This document shows, one piece after another, positions 52,701 to 61,994 of a stretch of DNA of 64,000 nucleotides. The stretch's first letter is position 1; each line of letters begins with the position of its first letter. The notes beneath the pieces were generated by a model that had not been told where the DNA came from, did no database searches, and was given only the letters and a program-made list of their open reading frames with translations. This DNA is from an uncultured Duncaniella sp. (lineage in GTDB: Bacteria > Bacteroidota > Bacteroidia > Bacteroidales > Muribaculaceae), in the NCBI GenBank assembly GCA_910584825.1, contig CAJUCI010000005.1, forward strand, positions 57,413 to 121,412, read 5' to 3'. The position numbers and the translations under genes were made by a program.

Positions 52701-54032
52701 TTATTTTTCGACTACGCGGATATTGTCAATCTTGATGATGGGGGTGCAATCTACACCTTCCACACCACCGTTCCACAAGAATATCTGGAGATTTGCGAAG
52801 TCACTGGCTGAACTCAGGTGGGTGGAGGCGGCAGAGCCGTCAGCACCGTAGACAAAGTCGCTCAGAGGGAATGACATGGTAATCCACTTTCCGCCGGTGT
52901 GATAGGGGGCGGTTGCAGTCCAAGGTATCCAGAGACCACGGGCGAAGCCGTCATTGTCACCCTTGAAATATGTGTTGTTGCAACCGGGTACAGCGTTGCC
53001 GAACACATCCACGCCGGCTGCACCCATGCTCACGCGGTCAGTGCCTGAGAATATGAGCTGCATGGCGCATGACTGCCAAGCACCGGCTTCGGGAATACAT
53101 ACCTCAAACTTAAGCACCTTGTCCTTGTGGTTGGAGAAGTCTGCGATGTCAAAGAGGCGTACACCCTCACGCTCGGGATAGCTTACGGGGTCAGTCCAAG
53201 CACCGGCCCAGTATTCGAACGAGAAGTTGTTGTCGTCCCATGCGTATTTGCCGGCGAGAGTGGTAGCTCCGTCACCGAGACGGACATAGTTGCCGCTGAT
53301 GCCGGTGCCGTCATCCTCGACTGGCATATTGTGCCATCCGTGGTTGGTGAGACCAGTCAGACCGTCGAAGTCAAACAGCATACCGCGTGTGTCAAGATAC
53401 CTGAACGAGCTTTCTGTCGCGCCGTACACACTTGTCACGGTCACGGGGCCTTCTGCAGCACCTTCGGGCACTTCCACTTCGAGAGCCTCCTGCTTGAGGT
53501 TCTTGATATTGGCGGGGATACCACCGGGGAATGTCACAGTAAGGGGCACATTGGGGTCGTCAGCGAAATATGCGCCTGAGATAGTGACTATGTCACCGGC
53601 CTTGGCATACTCACATGACATATTGTCGATGCGGGGTGCGGGAACGACCACAGTGAAGGGATACTGCACTTCGATGCCTGTCGAGGTGATGAAGCGTGCG
53701 ATATTCGTCACTTCGCCGGGGATATTGTTGGGGATATCCACGATGATTGTGTGGCCGGTCACCATGTTGGGATTCAGTTTGGCCTTCTGGTCGTTGAACC
53801 ATACCTGCTGAACGTCGCCGAGGTTATCGCCGACGAAGGCGAGGTGTGCGCCGAGTGAGGCTTTCACAATAAGTGAGTCAGCCGCTGATATGTCACAAAC
53901 GCGTGCATATTTGATGACCGGGGTCGAGCCTTTGTCCTTCTCGGCATCGGTCTCATCGCTGCATGATGCAAAAGTGCATGCCGACATTGCACATACTGCG
54001 GTAAGGAATGTATATCTGGATAGTTTTTTCAT
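52701..54032 (-). CDS. IPT/TIG surface glycan-binding lipoprotein, SGBP-B-like
   Basis: A 443-residue lipoprotein (CTFASCSDE, Cys24). Two IPT-like domains (about 45-130 and 130-220) contain SLGAHLAFVGDNLGDVQQVWF and AKAGDIVTISGAYFADD. The C-terminal half (about 220-443) opens with RGMLFDFDGLTGLTNHGW and contains YVRLGDGATTLAGKYAW and LKFEVCIPEAGAWQSCAMQL, matching the glycan-binding C-terminal domain of SGBP-B proteins. It should hold the polysaccharide near SusC/SusD. It lies 38 bp after susD. Confidence 0.88.
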   Translation of the reverse strand: MKKLSRYTFLTAVCAMSACTFASCSDETDAEKDKGSTPVIKYARVCDISAADSLIVKASLGAHLAFVGDNLGDVQQVWFNDQKAKLNPNMVTGHTIIVDIPNNIPGEVTNIARFITSTGIEVQYPFTVVVPAPRIDNMSCEYAKAGDIVTISGAYFADDPNVPLTVTFPGGIPANIKNLKQEALEVEVPEGAAEGPVTVTSVYGATESSFRYLDTRGMLFDFDGLTGLTNHGWHNMPVEDDGTGISGNYVRLGDGATTLAGKYAWDDNNFSFEYWAGAWTDPVSYPEREGVRLFDIADFSNHKDKVLKFEVCIPEAGAWQSCAMQLIFSGTDRVSMGAAGVDVFGNAVPGCNNTYFKGDNDGFARGLWIPWTATAPYHTGGKWITMSFPLSDFVYGADGSAASTHLSSASDFANLQIFLWNGGVEGVDCTPIIKIDNIRVVEK

Positions 54033-54070
54033 GTTGTTGCGATTGAAATGTTTCGTTTAAACACTCATTG

Positions 54071-55783
54071 TTATTCGCCTCCGAAATAGTCGACGGCTGC
54101 GCCTGCAAGAGCGGGTGAGCTTGCTGATACAGCAGCGGGAATCGGTGCTATGAATGCTGATTTGTCAAGAATGATTGTATCATACTGACCGCCATCAGCC
54201 TTGCATGTAACCACGATATAAATGTCACGGTTGTTTTCGTTGGTGGCATCGATAGTGGGATACTTGGCATAGTCGGGGATAATCATGTCAGCACGGTTGT
54301 GGTTGGTGCCGTAGCCGTTGTTGATAAGCTCGAGCGCAGCGGCATCACCCTCACGGTAACGGTAACGCTGGGTGTCAAACCATGTCTGGCTCTCGAATGC
54401 AAGTTCGCGGCGACGCTCCTTGAGGAGCTCGACATATGTCACTGAAGAGGGCTGTGACACACCGGCGCGCTGACGTACCATGTTGTAATACTTCATGGCA
54501 GTTGCATCGGATGTCTCGGATGCAGTGCCCATCTTGGCCTCGACATAGGTCAGATATACGTCGGCAAGACGCATGAGGTAGATGTTGTTGGCTCCGTCCT
54601 GGTCAATGCCTACGTTGCCGTTGCAGTCGGCACTCTTGCCGATGATGTACTTCTTGATGTGGGCGAGCATCTCGTTCTTGTCCTCGAGCACGTCACCGGC
54701 ATCGTCGCGGCTCACGTACTGATAGGTGTAGCCGCCGCCTGCACGGTTGAGCATGGGATAGTAGTCACCGTTGGTCATGTAGGTCCACATGCGACGCTTG
54801 TCGTTGCGGTCATACATCTCCTGGAGCGAGAGTGTCGGGCCTTTGCCTGCACCCCAGGTCTGGTCGGCGATAACTGACGAGCGCGACCATGCCACATTGT
54901 GGGCGTTGCCGAACGAGTAGCCCTGCACGGCACACTGGATGGCGAGGATTGACTCGGGACCGTTGTTTGACTCAACGTCAAAGAGTGTAGAGAAGTCGAT
55001 GTCGGTGAGAGCCTGAGTATTCTCGATTACATAAAGAGCATCCTCGGCAGCCTTGGCATAGAGGGCCTCGCGGTCGTAGCCGTAGTCCTTGTGGGCGGCC
55101 ATTGTGACTGCGAGCTTGGCGCGGAGTGCGCGGGCCTTGCGGCTGTCAAGACGATATGCGTCCTCACATTTTTCGGGCAGATTGTCAACAGCGAAATCAA
55201 GGTCGTTCATGGCGAAACGGTAGACGCTTGACTGTGTGTTGCGGGGCACATCGAACTGTCCGCTCGTAATCAGTGCGGTATTGTTCTCGATGATGGGCAC
55301 ATCATGCCATACCTCGGCAAGCATGTACATGCAGTATCCGCGGAGCGCACGGGCCTCGCCGAGAGCCTGAGCCTTGTCGGCCTCGGAGATTGAACCTCCG
55401 CATATAGGCACGATGTCATTGATGATGGAGTTGGCGTCGAGTATCACATTGTACAGTCCTTTCCAACCTTCGTTGAGGTAGGGGTTAACGGAGGTATATG
55501 TTCCGAAATACCACTGTCCTTCATCAGCATAGGTATAGAAAATGTCGCCGTTAATCATGTCCATCTTCCACTGGAAGTTCATGTGGAAGTTGCTCCATGT
55601 CTTAGAGGCGTATAGAGCCATAGTGGTTGACCTCAGAGCCTCGGGTGAAGTGTAGAAGGTCTCCAAAACCTGCTTGTCGACCGGGTCGATGGTGAGAAAG
55701 TCGTTGCAAGATGCAAGCGAACCTCCGAGCACCACGGCTATAGCAGAAACCTTGAATATATTTTTCATTTTACGTATTTCCAT
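54071..55783 (-). CDS. SusD/RagB nutrient-binding outer-membrane lipoprotein of the mannan locus
   Basis: A 570-residue SusD-like protein. The lipoprotein signal ends at GGSLASCNDFL (Cys26 if the first ATG is used). Matches: EARALRGYCMYMLAEVWHDV, the TPR-like middle, VKERRRELAFESQTWFDTQRYRY-type sequence (LLKERRRELAFE) and a C-terminal IAPIPAA. Either ATG 55783 or the internal ATG at 55768 (MKNIFKVSA) could be used; the second gives a more usual lipoprotein signal. It begins 7 bp after susC and should close the transporter around mannan oligosaccharides. Confidence 0.93.
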   Translation of the reverse strand: MEIRKMKNIFKVSAIAVVLGGSLASCNDFLTIDPVDKQVLETFYTSPEALRSTTMALYASKTWSNFHMNFQWKMDMINGDIFYTYADEGQWYFGTYTSVNPYLNEGWKGLYNVILDANSIINDIVPICGGSISEADKAQALGEARALRGYCMYMLAEVWHDVPIIENNTALITSGQFDVPRNTQSSVYRFAMNDLDFAVDNLPEKCEDAYRLDSRKARALRAKLAVTMAAHKDYGYDREALYAKAAEDALYVIENTQALTDIDFSTLFDVESNNGPESILAIQCAVQGYSFGNAHNVAWSRSSVIADQTWGAGKGPTLSLQEMYDRNDKRRMWTYMTNGDYYPMLNRAGGGYTYQYVSRDDAGDVLEDKNEMLAHIKKYIIGKSADCNGNVGIDQDGANNIYLMRLADVYLTYVEAKMGTASETSDATAMKYYNMVRQRAGVSQPSSVTYVELLKERRRELAFESQTWFDTQRYRYREGDAAALELINNGYGTNHNRADMIIPDYAKYPTIDATNENNRDIYIVVTCKADGGQYDTIILDKSAFIAPIPAAVSASSPALAGAAVDYFGGE

Positions 55784-55790
55784 TTAGATG

Positions 55791-58700
55791 TTAGAAAGAG
55801 AGGTTAAGACCTAAAGTATAGGTGCGGGGTGTAGGATAACGGCCGCGGTCGATATTCTGCATGAGTGAGCTCTGGTTGAACGCACCGATTTCAGGGTCAT
55901 ATCCGCTGTACTTGGTGAATGTGTAGACGTTCTGGACGTTGACATAGAGCTTGGCACTCTGGAGGAATGCCTTTCTTGCCCACTTCGACGGGAGGTTGTA
56001 GCTCAGCGAGATGTTCTGGATGCGGAGGTATGAACCGTCCTCAATCCAGCGGTCGCTCATGCGCTGGTTGCCGTTCGAGTCGAGGTTGGAGAAGCGGGGT
56101 ATGCCGTTGTGGCCTTCGGCGAGCTGGAGGTTTGAGATGTCATTGCCACCGTTGGGGTCAATCTTTGTCTCCTGTGCACGACCGAGCACGCTGACTGCCT
56201 GGCTGTCCCAGATAGAGCTGAGGCCTTCGGTGCGGAAGCGGGCCCAGTTGAGGATGTCGCCTCCTACCTGGCCGGTGAGACCGACGTTAAGTTCCCACTC
56301 CTTGAATGTGAAGGTGTTGGTGAATCCGAATGTGAAATCGGGGTTGGGGTCGCCGATTACAACCTGGTCAGCTTCGCTGATGACACCGTCACCGTTCTGG
56401 TCGACAAATTTGAGGTCACCAATCCATGCGCCTGACACCTTGTCAATCTTGTTGGCATAGGGGATGGCACCGCCTGTCTGAGTAGCGTGGCTTACGATGT
56501 CGGCCTCATTGCGGAAAAGACCTTCGGTCTCGTAGCCGTAGAAAACGCCCATAGGCTGTCCGACGGCAAACATAGATACGGTCTGGAATGCGGCATACCA
56601 GTCTACGTTACCGTAGATGCGCTGTGAATCCTCATTGAGTGCGACAATCTTGTTCTTATTGTGCGAGAGGGTGAGTGCCGAGTTCCAGCGGAAGTCCTTG
56701 GTGATAACAGGACGGGCGTTAATCTGAAGGTCTACACCGATGTTGCGGGTCTTGCCGATATTGGCCCAGGGGTTGTTGATTGTGCCCCATTCGCTCGAGC
56801 CGATGTGTGAGGGTGTGAACACCTGCATGAGCAGGTCCTGGGTCTGCTTATGATATGCATCCACAGTGATTTCGAGTCGGTTGTTGAAGGCGGCGAAGTC
56901 GATACCTGCGTTCCACTGCTCTGAAGCCTCCCACTTGAGGTCAGGGTTGGAAAGGTTTTTGGGCAGATATGCTGTGCCTGACGGTGTGAGCATAGTCTGA
57001 AGGGCTGAACCGTAAAGATAGGTGTCGATGTTGGAGTTACCTACCTTACCGTAACCGAGACGGAGCTTGAGGTTGTCGAGCCATGATACATCCTGGAGGA
57101 ATTTTTCCTGCTGGGCGCGCCATGCGAGGGCCACCGAGGGGAATGTACCCCACTTATTGTTGGCTCCGAATTTGCTCGAACCGTCGCGACGTATGGTCGC
57201 TGTGAGGAGGTAGCGGTTGTCGAACGCATAGTTAAGACGGGCAAATACTGATGCTGAAGAGTTTGAGTCAGCCCATCCTGAGTTGGATTTGAATGTACCG
57301 TCCTCGACCATTACATGAATGTCGTTGGACGAGAAGTTGGTCTTGATGAGAGATGTGCCGTTCCAAGAGCCTTTCGATGCCTCGAAACCGGCCATAACGG
57401 TCACGTCGTGCTTGTCAAGGAACTTCTGGTTGTAGGTGATGTAGTCTTTCTGCATCCAGAAGAAGTTGTGCTCCTCACGCTGCATCATCTGGTTGACGTC
57501 ATTGGTCACAAGACCGAATGAGTAGGTGGGCACGAATGATTTGTTCTGGTTCTGCGAAGCGTCAAACGCATATTCGGCACGGAATGTGAAGTGCTTGAGG
57601 AAGTCTGCGCTGAGATAGAAGTTACCTGTGATTTTCTGACGGAGCAGAGTGTTGCTTGTCATGAGGGCGAGAGCCACGGGGTTCCAGGTCGATGCACCGT
57701 TGACGGTGTTGGGGCCTGCCCAGTTGCCTTCGAAGTCGCGTACGGGCACTGAGGGCATCATGGTCATTGCCTGCATGATTACACCGTCAGAGCCATCCTG
57801 ACGTGTGATGGTCTCGTCAGTGCGGGTGTAGGCGAGAGCACCGCCTATCTTGAGCCAGTTGGTGAAGTTGTTGTCGATGTTGAAACGGCTGTTGAAACGG
57901 GTGAAGTCAGATCCGATGATTGTACCGTCCTGCTGCATCCAGCCGCCGCTCATTGCATATACGGTCTTGTCGTTACCGCCGGTCATGCTTATCTGATGAT
58001 TCTGCATGAAGGCAGTGCGGAAGATTTCGTCCTGCCAGTCGGTGCCTTTGCCGAGGAGTGAAATGTCGCTGTAGGTTGAGTCGAAGTTGCCCTTGTTGAG
58101 CACACCATCGTTGAGGAGCTGCTGCTGATAGGTGGCATACTCGCGCAGGTCCATCATGTCGAGCTTCTTGGCCACCTGCTGCCATGCAACATAACCGTCA
58201 TAGGTGATGTTGGAGCGTCCGGCCGAGCCGCGGCGAGTGGTCACGAGCACTACACCGTTGGCACCGGCGGCACCATAGATGGCACAGGCCGATGCGTCCT
58301 TGAGCACGTCGATGCTGACGATGTCAGAGGGGGCGATGGCTGCGAGGGGGTTGACTGTGGTCTGGCCGTTGGAGCCGCCCATCCAGTCAAAACCGCCGAT
58401 GCTGTTGGAGCCGCTCATGGGCACACCGTCAATTACGTAGAGAGGTTCGTTGGATGAGTTGAGTGAGCTTGCACCACGGATGCGGATTGAGGTCGCGCCG
58501 CCGGGGGCACCTGAGTTCTGAGTCACCTGCACACCGGCCACCTTGCCCTGGAGCATCTGGTCAGCGTTGGTGACAATGGTCTGCTTCATCTGGTCTTCAG
58601 AGATTCGTGCTACCGAGCCGGTGATGTCAGATTTGCGCTGTGTACCGTAGCCGACTACTACTACTTCGTCAAGAAGCTCGGTATCGTCCTGCAGCACGAT

Positions 58701-58988
58701 GGTCACTTCCGAGCGGCCATCGAGGGCTACTTCCTGCGACTTCATGCCGACGTAAGATACTAAAAGCGTGGCCTTGGCCGACTTAACTTTGAGTGAGAAG
58801 TCGCCGTCGATGCCTGTGGCTGTGCCGTTGGCCGTGTTGCCCTTCTCTTGCACTGTCGCGCCGATAAGCGGTTCGCCCGTCTTATCCTGCACGATTCCTG
58901 TCACTGAGACCTGCGCTGCGGCTCCCAGTGCGAAACATAGCAGCAGGGCCGTGAGCAGACCTCTAAGGTCGGAAATTTTACTGTTCAT
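55791..58988 (-). CDS. SusC/RagA TonB-dependent transporter of the mannan locus
   Basis: A 1065-residue outer-membrane transporter. A signal peptide (about 1-25) is followed by a carboxypeptidase-regulatory-like domain (VTGIVQDKTGEPLIGATVQ), a TonB-box region LLDEVVVVGYGTQRKSDITG, the plug (SSLNSSNEPLYVIDGVPMSG) and the barrel ending YTLGLNLSF. Unlike the transporter at 6845 it has no STN domain, so it is not expected to signal through FecR; the AraC protein at 63028 is the likelier regulator. First gene of the operon susC-susD-SGBP-SGBP-GH26. The mRNA leader would be about 110 nt. Confidence 0.95.
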   Translation of the reverse strand: MNSKISDLRGLLTALLLCFALGAAAQVSVTGIVQDKTGEPLIGATVQEKGNTANGTATGIDGDFSLKVKSAKATLLVSYVGMKSQEVALDGRSEVTIVLQDDTELLDEVVVVGYGTQRKSDITGSVARISEDQMKQTIVTNADQMLQGKVAGVQVTQNSGAPGGATSIRIRGASSLNSSNEPLYVIDGVPMSGSNSIGGFDWMGGSNGQTTVNPLAAIAPSDIVSIDVLKDASACAIYGAAGANGVVLVTTRRGSAGRSNITYDGYVAWQQVAKKLDMMDLREYATYQQQLLNDGVLNKGNFDSTYSDISLLGKGTDWQDEIFRTAFMQNHQISMTGGNDKTVYAMSGGWMQQDGTIIGSDFTRFNSRFNIDNNFTNWLKIGGALAYTRTDETITRQDGSDGVIMQAMTMMPSVPVRDFEGNWAGPNTVNGASTWNPVALALMTSNTLLRQKITGNFYLSADFLKHFTFRAEYAFDASQNQNKSFVPTYSFGLVTNDVNQMMQREEHNFFWMQKDYITYNQKFLDKHDVTVMAGFEASKGSWNGTSLIKTNFSSNDIHVMVEDGTFKSNSGWADSNSSASVFARLNYAFDNRYLLTATIRRDGSSKFGANNKWGTFPSVALAWRAQQEKFLQDVSWLDNLKLRLGYGKVGNSNIDTYLYGSALQTMLTPSGTAYLPKNLSNPDLKWEASEQWNAGIDFAAFNNRLEITVDAYHKQTQDLLMQVFTPSHIGSSEWGTINNPWANIGKTRNIGVDLQINARPVITKDFRWNSALTLSHNKNKIVALNEDSQRIYGNVDWYAAFQTVSMFAVGQPMGVFYGYETEGLFRNEADIVSHATQTGGAIPYANKIDKVSGAWIGDLKFVDQNGDGVISEADQVVIGDPNPDFTFGFTNTFTFKEWELNVGLTGQVGGDILNWARFRTEGLSSIWDSQAVSVLGRAQETKIDPNGGNDISNLQLAEGHNGIPRFSNLDSNGNQRMSDRWIEDGSYLRIQNISLSYNLPSKWARKAFLQSAKLYVNVQNVYTFTKYSGYDPEIGAFNQSSLMQNIDRGRYPTPRTYTLGLNLSF

Positions 58989-59103
58989 TATAGCAATTTT
59001 AAGGTAATGGATAATTGGTTAGCTTGTTCGATTTGAGGTTGAGTTGTTGTTCTGGTAACGATAAGTGGTTGGTTTTAAGGTTTGTTGTTATATATGATAG
59101 TCA

Positions 59104-59152
59104 CAAAAGTAGTGCAAAGATTTTGGATAAAATTGTATTTTTTTATCCAAAA
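59104..59152 (-). promoter_or_regulatory. susC promoter -7 box and upstream inverted repeat (candidate operator)
   Basis: Minus-strand TACTTTTG (59111-59104) fits the -7 box. The -33 position is poor, as expected for an activated promoter. Directly upstream, TTTTGGATAAA (59121-59131) is repeated in inverted form at 59142-59152 with a 10-nt spacer, covering about -17 to -48. It could be the binding site of the locus AraC regulator. Confidence 0.5.
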
Positions 59153-59171
59153 ATAGAATGTAGTTGCCGAA

Positions 59172-59206
59172 ACGGCACATGCACCACGCGGTGCATGCGC
59201 GTTTCA
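59172..59206. other. Strong hairpin downstream of the GH5 mannanase gene
   Basis: CATGCACC (59178-59185) pairs with GGTGCATG (59190-59197) around ACGC, and outer GAAACG/CGTTTC arms extend the stem. No T-run follows directly on the minus strand, but a T-rich stretch lies further on. It may end or protect the AraC-GH5-esterase-GH5 transcript. Confidence 0.55.
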
Positions 59207-59228
59207 GGGGGTTATTGTACTGTGGCGG

Positions 59229-60527
59229 TTATCTCCCGGTGGCGCGGCGGATTACGGCGATTGTGGTGGAGTCGGAGGCAAATACCGAGTTGAGTCCCTG
59301 TGCTTCCTGGGCGGGGTCGCCGGTGTAGTCGTCGCCCGCCTGCCATGTGGTGTGGGCCGGCTCGGCGAGTCCGCCCCAGCCCCAGAAGTTGAGGCCGGCA
59401 ATCTTGCCACCCTTGGCCACTTTGTCGAAGACGTGGGCGTAGTAGGCATCGCGGCCCGTTACGGCCGAGCCTTTGGCTGTGGCCATGCCGTCGCGCGGGT
59501 AGCCGAACTCTTCGAGCACGATGGGCTTCATGGTGGCTCCGCTGTCCACGAGGGCTTTCTGCAGGGCTGTGAAGTGGCGTGACATGTATTCGTCGGTCTT
59601 GCGGCATGCTACGCTCACGCTGTCGCTGACTGTCTCGGGGGTAATCCAGCTCCAGTTGTAGGGCCAGATGTGGATGGTGGCGTAGTCGACGTCGGGGTAG
59701 CTGTGGATTTCCTTCCACAGTTCTATGTCGTTCTCACATCCGTGCGAGCCTTCGCTGCCGACCGACACGAGGTGGTTGGGGTCGATGCTCTTGATGAGCG
59801 CGGCGGTCTCGGCTATCCATTTGGCAAAGGAGCGTTTGCTCTCTTCGGCGAAGGGGCGCGGCTCGTTGGCTATCTGCCATGACATGATGGCGGGTGAGTC
59901 GGCATACTTGCGCCCGGTGATGGAGTTCACGCGCCCTACGATGCGGCTTACGTGCTTGGCGGCAAGGGCTTTGGCCGAGTCGTTGCGCACAAACTGTGAT
60001 GCGTATTCCATATAGGCGGGATAGCCTGCGTGGGCGGGGTTGACGGCTTCGCCGGCTCCGGCCCATTCGAGGTAGGTGGAGAATCCGCCGCTCCATTCCC
60101 ATGCGTTGTTGAGATAGAGCACGGCTTTCATGTCGCGTTTCTCGAGCTGGTCGAGCAGATAGTCGAGACCCTGCAGGAGGGTGTCGTTGTAGACGCCCGG
60201 GGCGGTCTGGAGGGTGGGGGAGATGTGCGATGCGAGTCCTTCGGCTCCGTCGCCGCCCACGAGGATGCGCAGGTTGTCGATGCCGAGGCTCTGGAGCGAG
60301 TCAAGCTCGCGGGCCAGTCGCTCGCGGTCACCACCGCGCCCCTCCGAGGCGAGTATGGTGCCATACCAGAAGTTTGTGCCGATGTAGCGGTAGATGGAGT
60401 CGCCGATGTAGAAGTTGCCGTCACGGACGGTCACAAAGGGCGAGTGTGACCCCTTGTGTCCTCCGCCCGAGCATGCGCCGAGAATGGTCATCAAGATGAA
60501 GAATGGTATGAATATACGGTTACGCAT
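59229..60527 (-). CDS. GH5 endo-beta-mannanase lipoprotein
   Basis: A 432-residue lipoprotein (ILGACSGGG, Cys19) with a GH5 barrel resembling subfamily 7 mannanases. Seen: YIGTNFWYGTILASEGRGGD at the N terminus, LNNAWEWSGGFSTYLEWAG, acid/base Glu in AIMSWQIANEPRPF and nucleophile Glu in PIVLEEFGYPRDG. It would cut internal beta-1,4-mannosidic bonds of mannan or glucomannan, probably at the cell surface. It starts 36 bp after the acetylesterase gene. The subfamily is by motif memory. Confidence 0.9.
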   Translation of the reverse strand: MRNRIFIPFFILMTILGACSGGGHKGSHSPFVTVRDGNFYIGDSIYRYIGTNFWYGTILASEGRGGDRERLARELDSLQSLGIDNLRILVGGDGAEGLASHISPTLQTAPGVYNDTLLQGLDYLLDQLEKRDMKAVLYLNNAWEWSGGFSTYLEWAGAGEAVNPAHAGYPAYMEYASQFVRNDSAKALAAKHVSRIVGRVNSITGRKYADSPAIMSWQIANEPRPFAEESKRSFAKWIAETAALIKSIDPNHLVSVGSEGSHGCENDIELWKEIHSYPDVDYATIHIWPYNWSWITPETVSDSVSVACRKTDEYMSRHFTALQKALVDSGATMKPIVLEEFGYPRDGMATAKGSAVTGRDAYYAHVFDKVAKGGKIAGLNFWGWGGLAEPAHTTWQAGDDYTGDPAQEAQGLNSVFASDSTTIAVIRRATGR

Positions 60528-60563
60528 ATCGTTTGTATTAATTAATGTGTATTTTGCCGGATG

Positions 60564-61994
60564 TTATTCCCAGTTGTCGGTGCGGAAGGGCACGAGCGGC
60601 AGACCGAGCATGTCGTGGAGCGTGCCTATGGCGAAGTTCTTGAAGCAGTAGCGCACCGATTTGATGTCGCTGACCTCGGGCGATGACACTGTGATGGTGA
60701 ATGTGTTCCAGTCCTCGACGGCTGTCGCGGGGTGAAACACGCGGTCTTCGCCCGCTACTTCAAATCCCTGGATGTCGCGGTTGGGGTTGAGGCCGCCGTA
60801 GGCGTTGTTGAACGTCAGCACGGCCTTGTCGCCCTGATAGTCCACATCCTTGAATGTCGGATACTGGGTGTGGATTCCCTCGATGCCGTAGGTTTTGGCT
60901 GCGGCGAGGAAGGCGAGGCGTTCGCCGATAGGCTGCTTGCGCGAGGCGTGCACATCCTCAAGCTCGTAGGGGTATATGAGGTCGGTGGTGCATACGATGT
61001 CAGAGTTGGGGGTGATGCGTGCGGCCTCGTGCTGGCACTCGCGGAACTTTGCGGCGTAGTCGGCTTCGGGTGCTCCGTAGCTCCACGGCGGCATCTCCAC
61101 GAAGTAGAAGGGGAGGTCGGGGTTGCCCCACTCCTTGCGCCAAAGCTCCACCATGTCGCGCTGATGCGAGGGGTATTCGTTGTGCTTGCCGACGTTTGAC
61201 TCGCCCTGATTCCAGAGGAAGCCCTTGACGGTGTAGCCTATGAGCGGGTGGAGCATACCGTTATATAATACGCCTATGCGGTGCCAGGGGTCGACGGTAG
61301 TGTCGTTCCTCTCGGCGGCCATGTCATAGCCGGGGTATGTGTCGAGTTTCTCCTTGGGTAGCCAGCTCTCGAGCTTGGAGCCTCCGTAGGCGCAGTTGAT
61401 GATGCCGACGGGGGTGTTGATGATGTCGGCGAGCGAGCGGGCGAAGAAGTAGGCGAGTGCCGAGAACTCGGCGGCATTGGCCGGGGATGACACGTTCCAC
61501 TTGCCGGGCACGCGGTCCTGCACCTCATACTCCTGACGCTTAGGCACATTGGCCATGCGTATGTGGGGGTATTTGCCTGAGTAGGCTATGGCCTGTCCGG
61601 CACCCTCGATGGGCTGTATGCCGAATCCGCGCAGGGGCATCTCCATATTGGACTGTCCCGAGCAGAACCATACCTCGCCGATGAGCACGTTGCTGATGGT
61701 TTTGGGGTCTTTGCCGTCGTCAAAGGTGATGCTCCAGGGGGTGAACGAGGCCTCGGGGGTGTTGACGTTCACGTCCCAGCGGCCGGTCTTGTCGGCCTTG
61801 GCCGTATAGGTCTTGCCGTCCCACGAGGGGGTGACGTTGACCTTGCGGCCCGGTTCGGCCCAGCCCCACAGTCGGGCGGCCGAATTCTGCTGAAGCACGG
61901 CGTTGTCGCTGATGATGTCGGGAAGCTCCACGGCCTGAGTAGATAATGTGGCTAAGAGTGAGGCTGCTATAGTCAGAAGGGCTGAATGTCTCAT
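60564..61994 (-). CDS. SGNH-type carbohydrate acetylesterase (SASA/sialate O-acetylesterase-like)
   Basis: A 476-residue exported esterase (signal peptide about 1-22, ATLSTQAVE). An N-terminal beta-domain (LPDIISDNAVLQQNSAARLW) precedes the SGNH core: nucleophile Ser in GEVWFCSGQSNMEMPL, the Gly/Asn blocks NCAYGGSKLESWLP and FLWNQGESNVGK, and a late Asp/His region near LEDVHASRKQPIGERLA. The family is named for sialate O-acetylesterase, but in this setting it should remove acetyl groups from acetylated mannan or glucomannan so that GH26 and GH5 can act. Its ATG overlaps the stop of the GH5_2-like gene as ATGA. Confidence 0.87.
   Translation of the reverse strand: MRHSALLTIAASLLATLSTQAVELPDIISDNAVLQQNSAARLWGWAEPGRKVNVTPSWDGKTYTAKADKTGRWDVNVNTPEASFTPWSITFDDGKDPKTISNVLIGEVWFCSGQSNMEMPLRGFGIQPIEGAGQAIAYSGKYPHIRMANVPKRQEYEVQDRVPGKWNVSSPANAAEFSALAYFFARSLADIINTPVGIINCAYGGSKLESWLPKEKLDTYPGYDMAAERNDTTVDPWHRIGVLYNGMLHPLIGYTVKGFLWNQGESNVGKHNEYPSHQRDMVELWRKEWGNPDLPFYFVEMPPWSYGAPEADYAAKFRECQHEAARITPNSDIVCTTDLIYPYELEDVHASRKQPIGERLAFLAAAKTYGIEGIHTQYPTFKDVDYQGDKAVLTFNNAYGGLNPNRDIQGFEVAGEDRVFHPATAVEDWNTFTITVSSPEVSDIKSVRYCFKNFAIGTLHDMLGLPLVPFRTDNWE

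Noticed and set aside
59172..59206. Rho-independent terminator for the GH5 gene
   Set aside because: The stem is strong but no T-run follows directly on the minus strand, so it was listed only as a hairpin.
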